64,000 nucleotides of DNA from assembly GCA_027623315.1 (NCBI GenBank), contig JAQBYD010000004.1:62001-126000 (forward strand), read 5' to 3'. Positions 62,681 through 64,000 of this stretch are shown here, piece by piece. Each line of letters begins with the position of its first letter. The first letter of the stretch is position 1. The notes beneath the pieces are model-generated. The model was not told where the DNA came from. It saw only the letters and a list, made by a program, of their open reading frames with translations, and made no database searches. Source of the DNA: Verrucomicrobiota bacterium. GTDB taxonomy: Bacteria; Verrucomicrobiota; Kiritimatiellia; CAJWTS01. The translations under genes were made by a program, and so were the position numbers.

Positions 62681-62844
62681 CGATCGCGGAGTCTCGAGTT
62701 GCGAAGACGCGCTGCCGCCGTGGTTTCGGAATGCCAATACGCTGAAACTCGAACGTTTCGCTCCATTCCTGCATAACGTTTGCTGGCTTGCAGAATCCAA
62801 TTCCGTCCGTACAATCATCCACTTTCAAACACAAGGGGAGTGTC

Positions 62845-63954
62845 GTGGACGATAGACTCGCGTACATCGCGCTGAATATGATGGAAGACGTGGGCCCCGT
62901 GGGCGTGCGTGCGCTGGCTGAGCACCTGGGGGGAATATCGGCTATTTTCGATGCCTCCGAAGGCGAACTGGTCGGCGCGGATGGAATTGGCCCGAAGGCG
63001 GCCGGGCGTATTCTCGCCCAGCGCGATAAACTCGATCCCGAGCGGGAGATTGCGAATGCCGAGAGGCTCGGCGCGCATATCATCACGCCGATGGACGCAG
63101 AGTACCCCGACGCGCTCCGAAATATCTACGATCCGCCCCTGGCGCTCATGCTTCGAGGGTCGTTGCAGGCCCGGGATCAGCATTCCATCGCCGTGGTGGG
63201 TACGCGCAGCCCCTCGCACTATGGCCGCGAGAACGCGACGGCCCTTTCTCAGCAGATTGTCCGCGTCGGATTCACGGTCAACAGCGGCCTCGCCAGGGGT
63301 GTCGATACGGCCGCGCATCAGGGCGCTTTGCAGGCCGGCGGCCGAACGATCGCCGTGCTCGGCGGCGCCTTGGATTGCCTCTATCCGCGCGAGAACGCGG
63401 CACTCGCCGACGAAATCGCCGGCTCCGGCGCGGTCATGACCGAGCTGCCGCTTGGTCGCAAGCCGGACAAGACGACCTTTCCGATGCGCAATCGGATCGT
63501 GAGTGGGCTCTCGAAAGGAATTCTCGTCATTGAGGCAGGCGTCAAGAGTGGCGCCTTGATCACGGCGCGCCAGGCCCTTGAGCAGGGGCGCAGTGTATTC
63601 GCGGTACCCGGTCGCATCGACAATCCTTCAACCCGTGGCTGTCATCAGTTGATCAAGGAGGGCGCCCGCCTGGTGGAATCGATCGATGATGTGCTTCAAG
63701 AGTTCGAGTTCCTGATGCCGGTCAATCGCATGGCGTCCGAACCGACGGAGCTGGAGCTTGCGCTGGAAGATGACCGGTTCTCTGATGACGAACGCGCCGT
63801 CATGGCGGCGTTGGCGGAGGGCGAGACGGATGTGGACAGCATCATACGATTATCCGGTATGGCCACGGCGCGTGTGAACTCGTTGTTGCTTGGTCTCGAA
63901 ATGAAACGTGCACTGAAACTATTACCGGGCCGATTGGTTGCCCGGGCGCATTAG
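62845..63954 (+). CDS. dprA: DNA processing protein DprA (GTG start)
   Basis: IAVVGTRSPSHYGRENATALSQQIVRVGFTVNSGLARGVDTAAHQGAL...TIAVLGGALDCLYPRENAAL...GRKPDKTTFPMRNRIVSGLSKGILVIEAGVKSGALITA. Confidence 0.96.
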   Translation: MDDRLAYIALNMMEDVGPVGVRALAEHLGGISAIFDASEGELVGADGIGPKAAGRILAQRDKLDPEREIANAERLGAHIITPMDAEYPDALRNIYDPPLALMLRGSLQARDQHSIAVVGTRSPSHYGRENATALSQQIVRVGFTVNSGLARGVDTAAHQGALQAGGRTIAVLGGALDCLYPRENAALADEIAGSGAVMTELPLGRKPDKTTFPMRNRIVSGLSKGILVIEAGVKSGALITARQALEQGRSVFAVPGRIDNPSTRGCHQLIKEGARLVESIDDVLQEFEFLMPVNRMASEPTELELALEDDRFSDDERAVMAALAEGETDVDSIIRLSGMATARVNSLLLGLEMKRALKLLPGRLVARAH

Positions 63955-63962
63955 GGAGTAGA

Positions 63963-64000
63963 ATGGGAAAAAGTCTTGTTATCGTAGAGTCCCCGGCGAA
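63963..64000 (+). CDS. topA: DNA topoisomerase I, 5' end only (truncated by window)
   Basis: MGKSLVIVESPA N-terminus, immediately after dprA. Confidence 0.8.
   Translation, partial: MGKSLVIVESPA

Overview
High-GC bacterial chromosomal window, mostly housekeeping genes: a 5'-truncated ssb, recQ, uvrB, araB/araD, mutM, a complete F1Fo ATP synthase operon followed by mdh, two-component genes, era, psd, a fatty-acid/lipid operon, dprA and the start of topA. The accessory material lies mainly in two blocks. (1) At ~3.0-4.3 kb a REP-associated tyrosine transposase (RAYT) sits among its own REP/BIME palindromes. (2) At ~6.9-11.8 kb there is a DUF4160/DUF2442 pair; a tRNA-Arg(CCU) gene split after the anticodon by a ~222-nt group I intron; a ~2.2 kb tRNA-flanked island carrying a type I RM remnant and an intact AbiEi/AbiEii pair; and a three-gene HipBST kinase toxin-antitoxin locus. 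The most striking observation is that the island's distal tRNA repeat (9995-10038) spans the anticodon loop without the intron, so the intron now interrupts the apparent attachment core. Other notable signals: a ~310-nt nested-stem element before the ATP synthase operon (29988-30297), a 174-bp MITE disrupting an ion-channel gene (41829-42002), several short-period repeat arrays at gene ends, a convergent terminator with one shared arm and two partner arms, a probable CTG start codon for atpC, and several two-domain fusions (PgsA-PssA, cyclophilin-FKBP, PlsC-hydrolase, DCC-lipase maturation factor). All calls come from reading the sequence and the supplied ORF translations; no database search or folding program was run.
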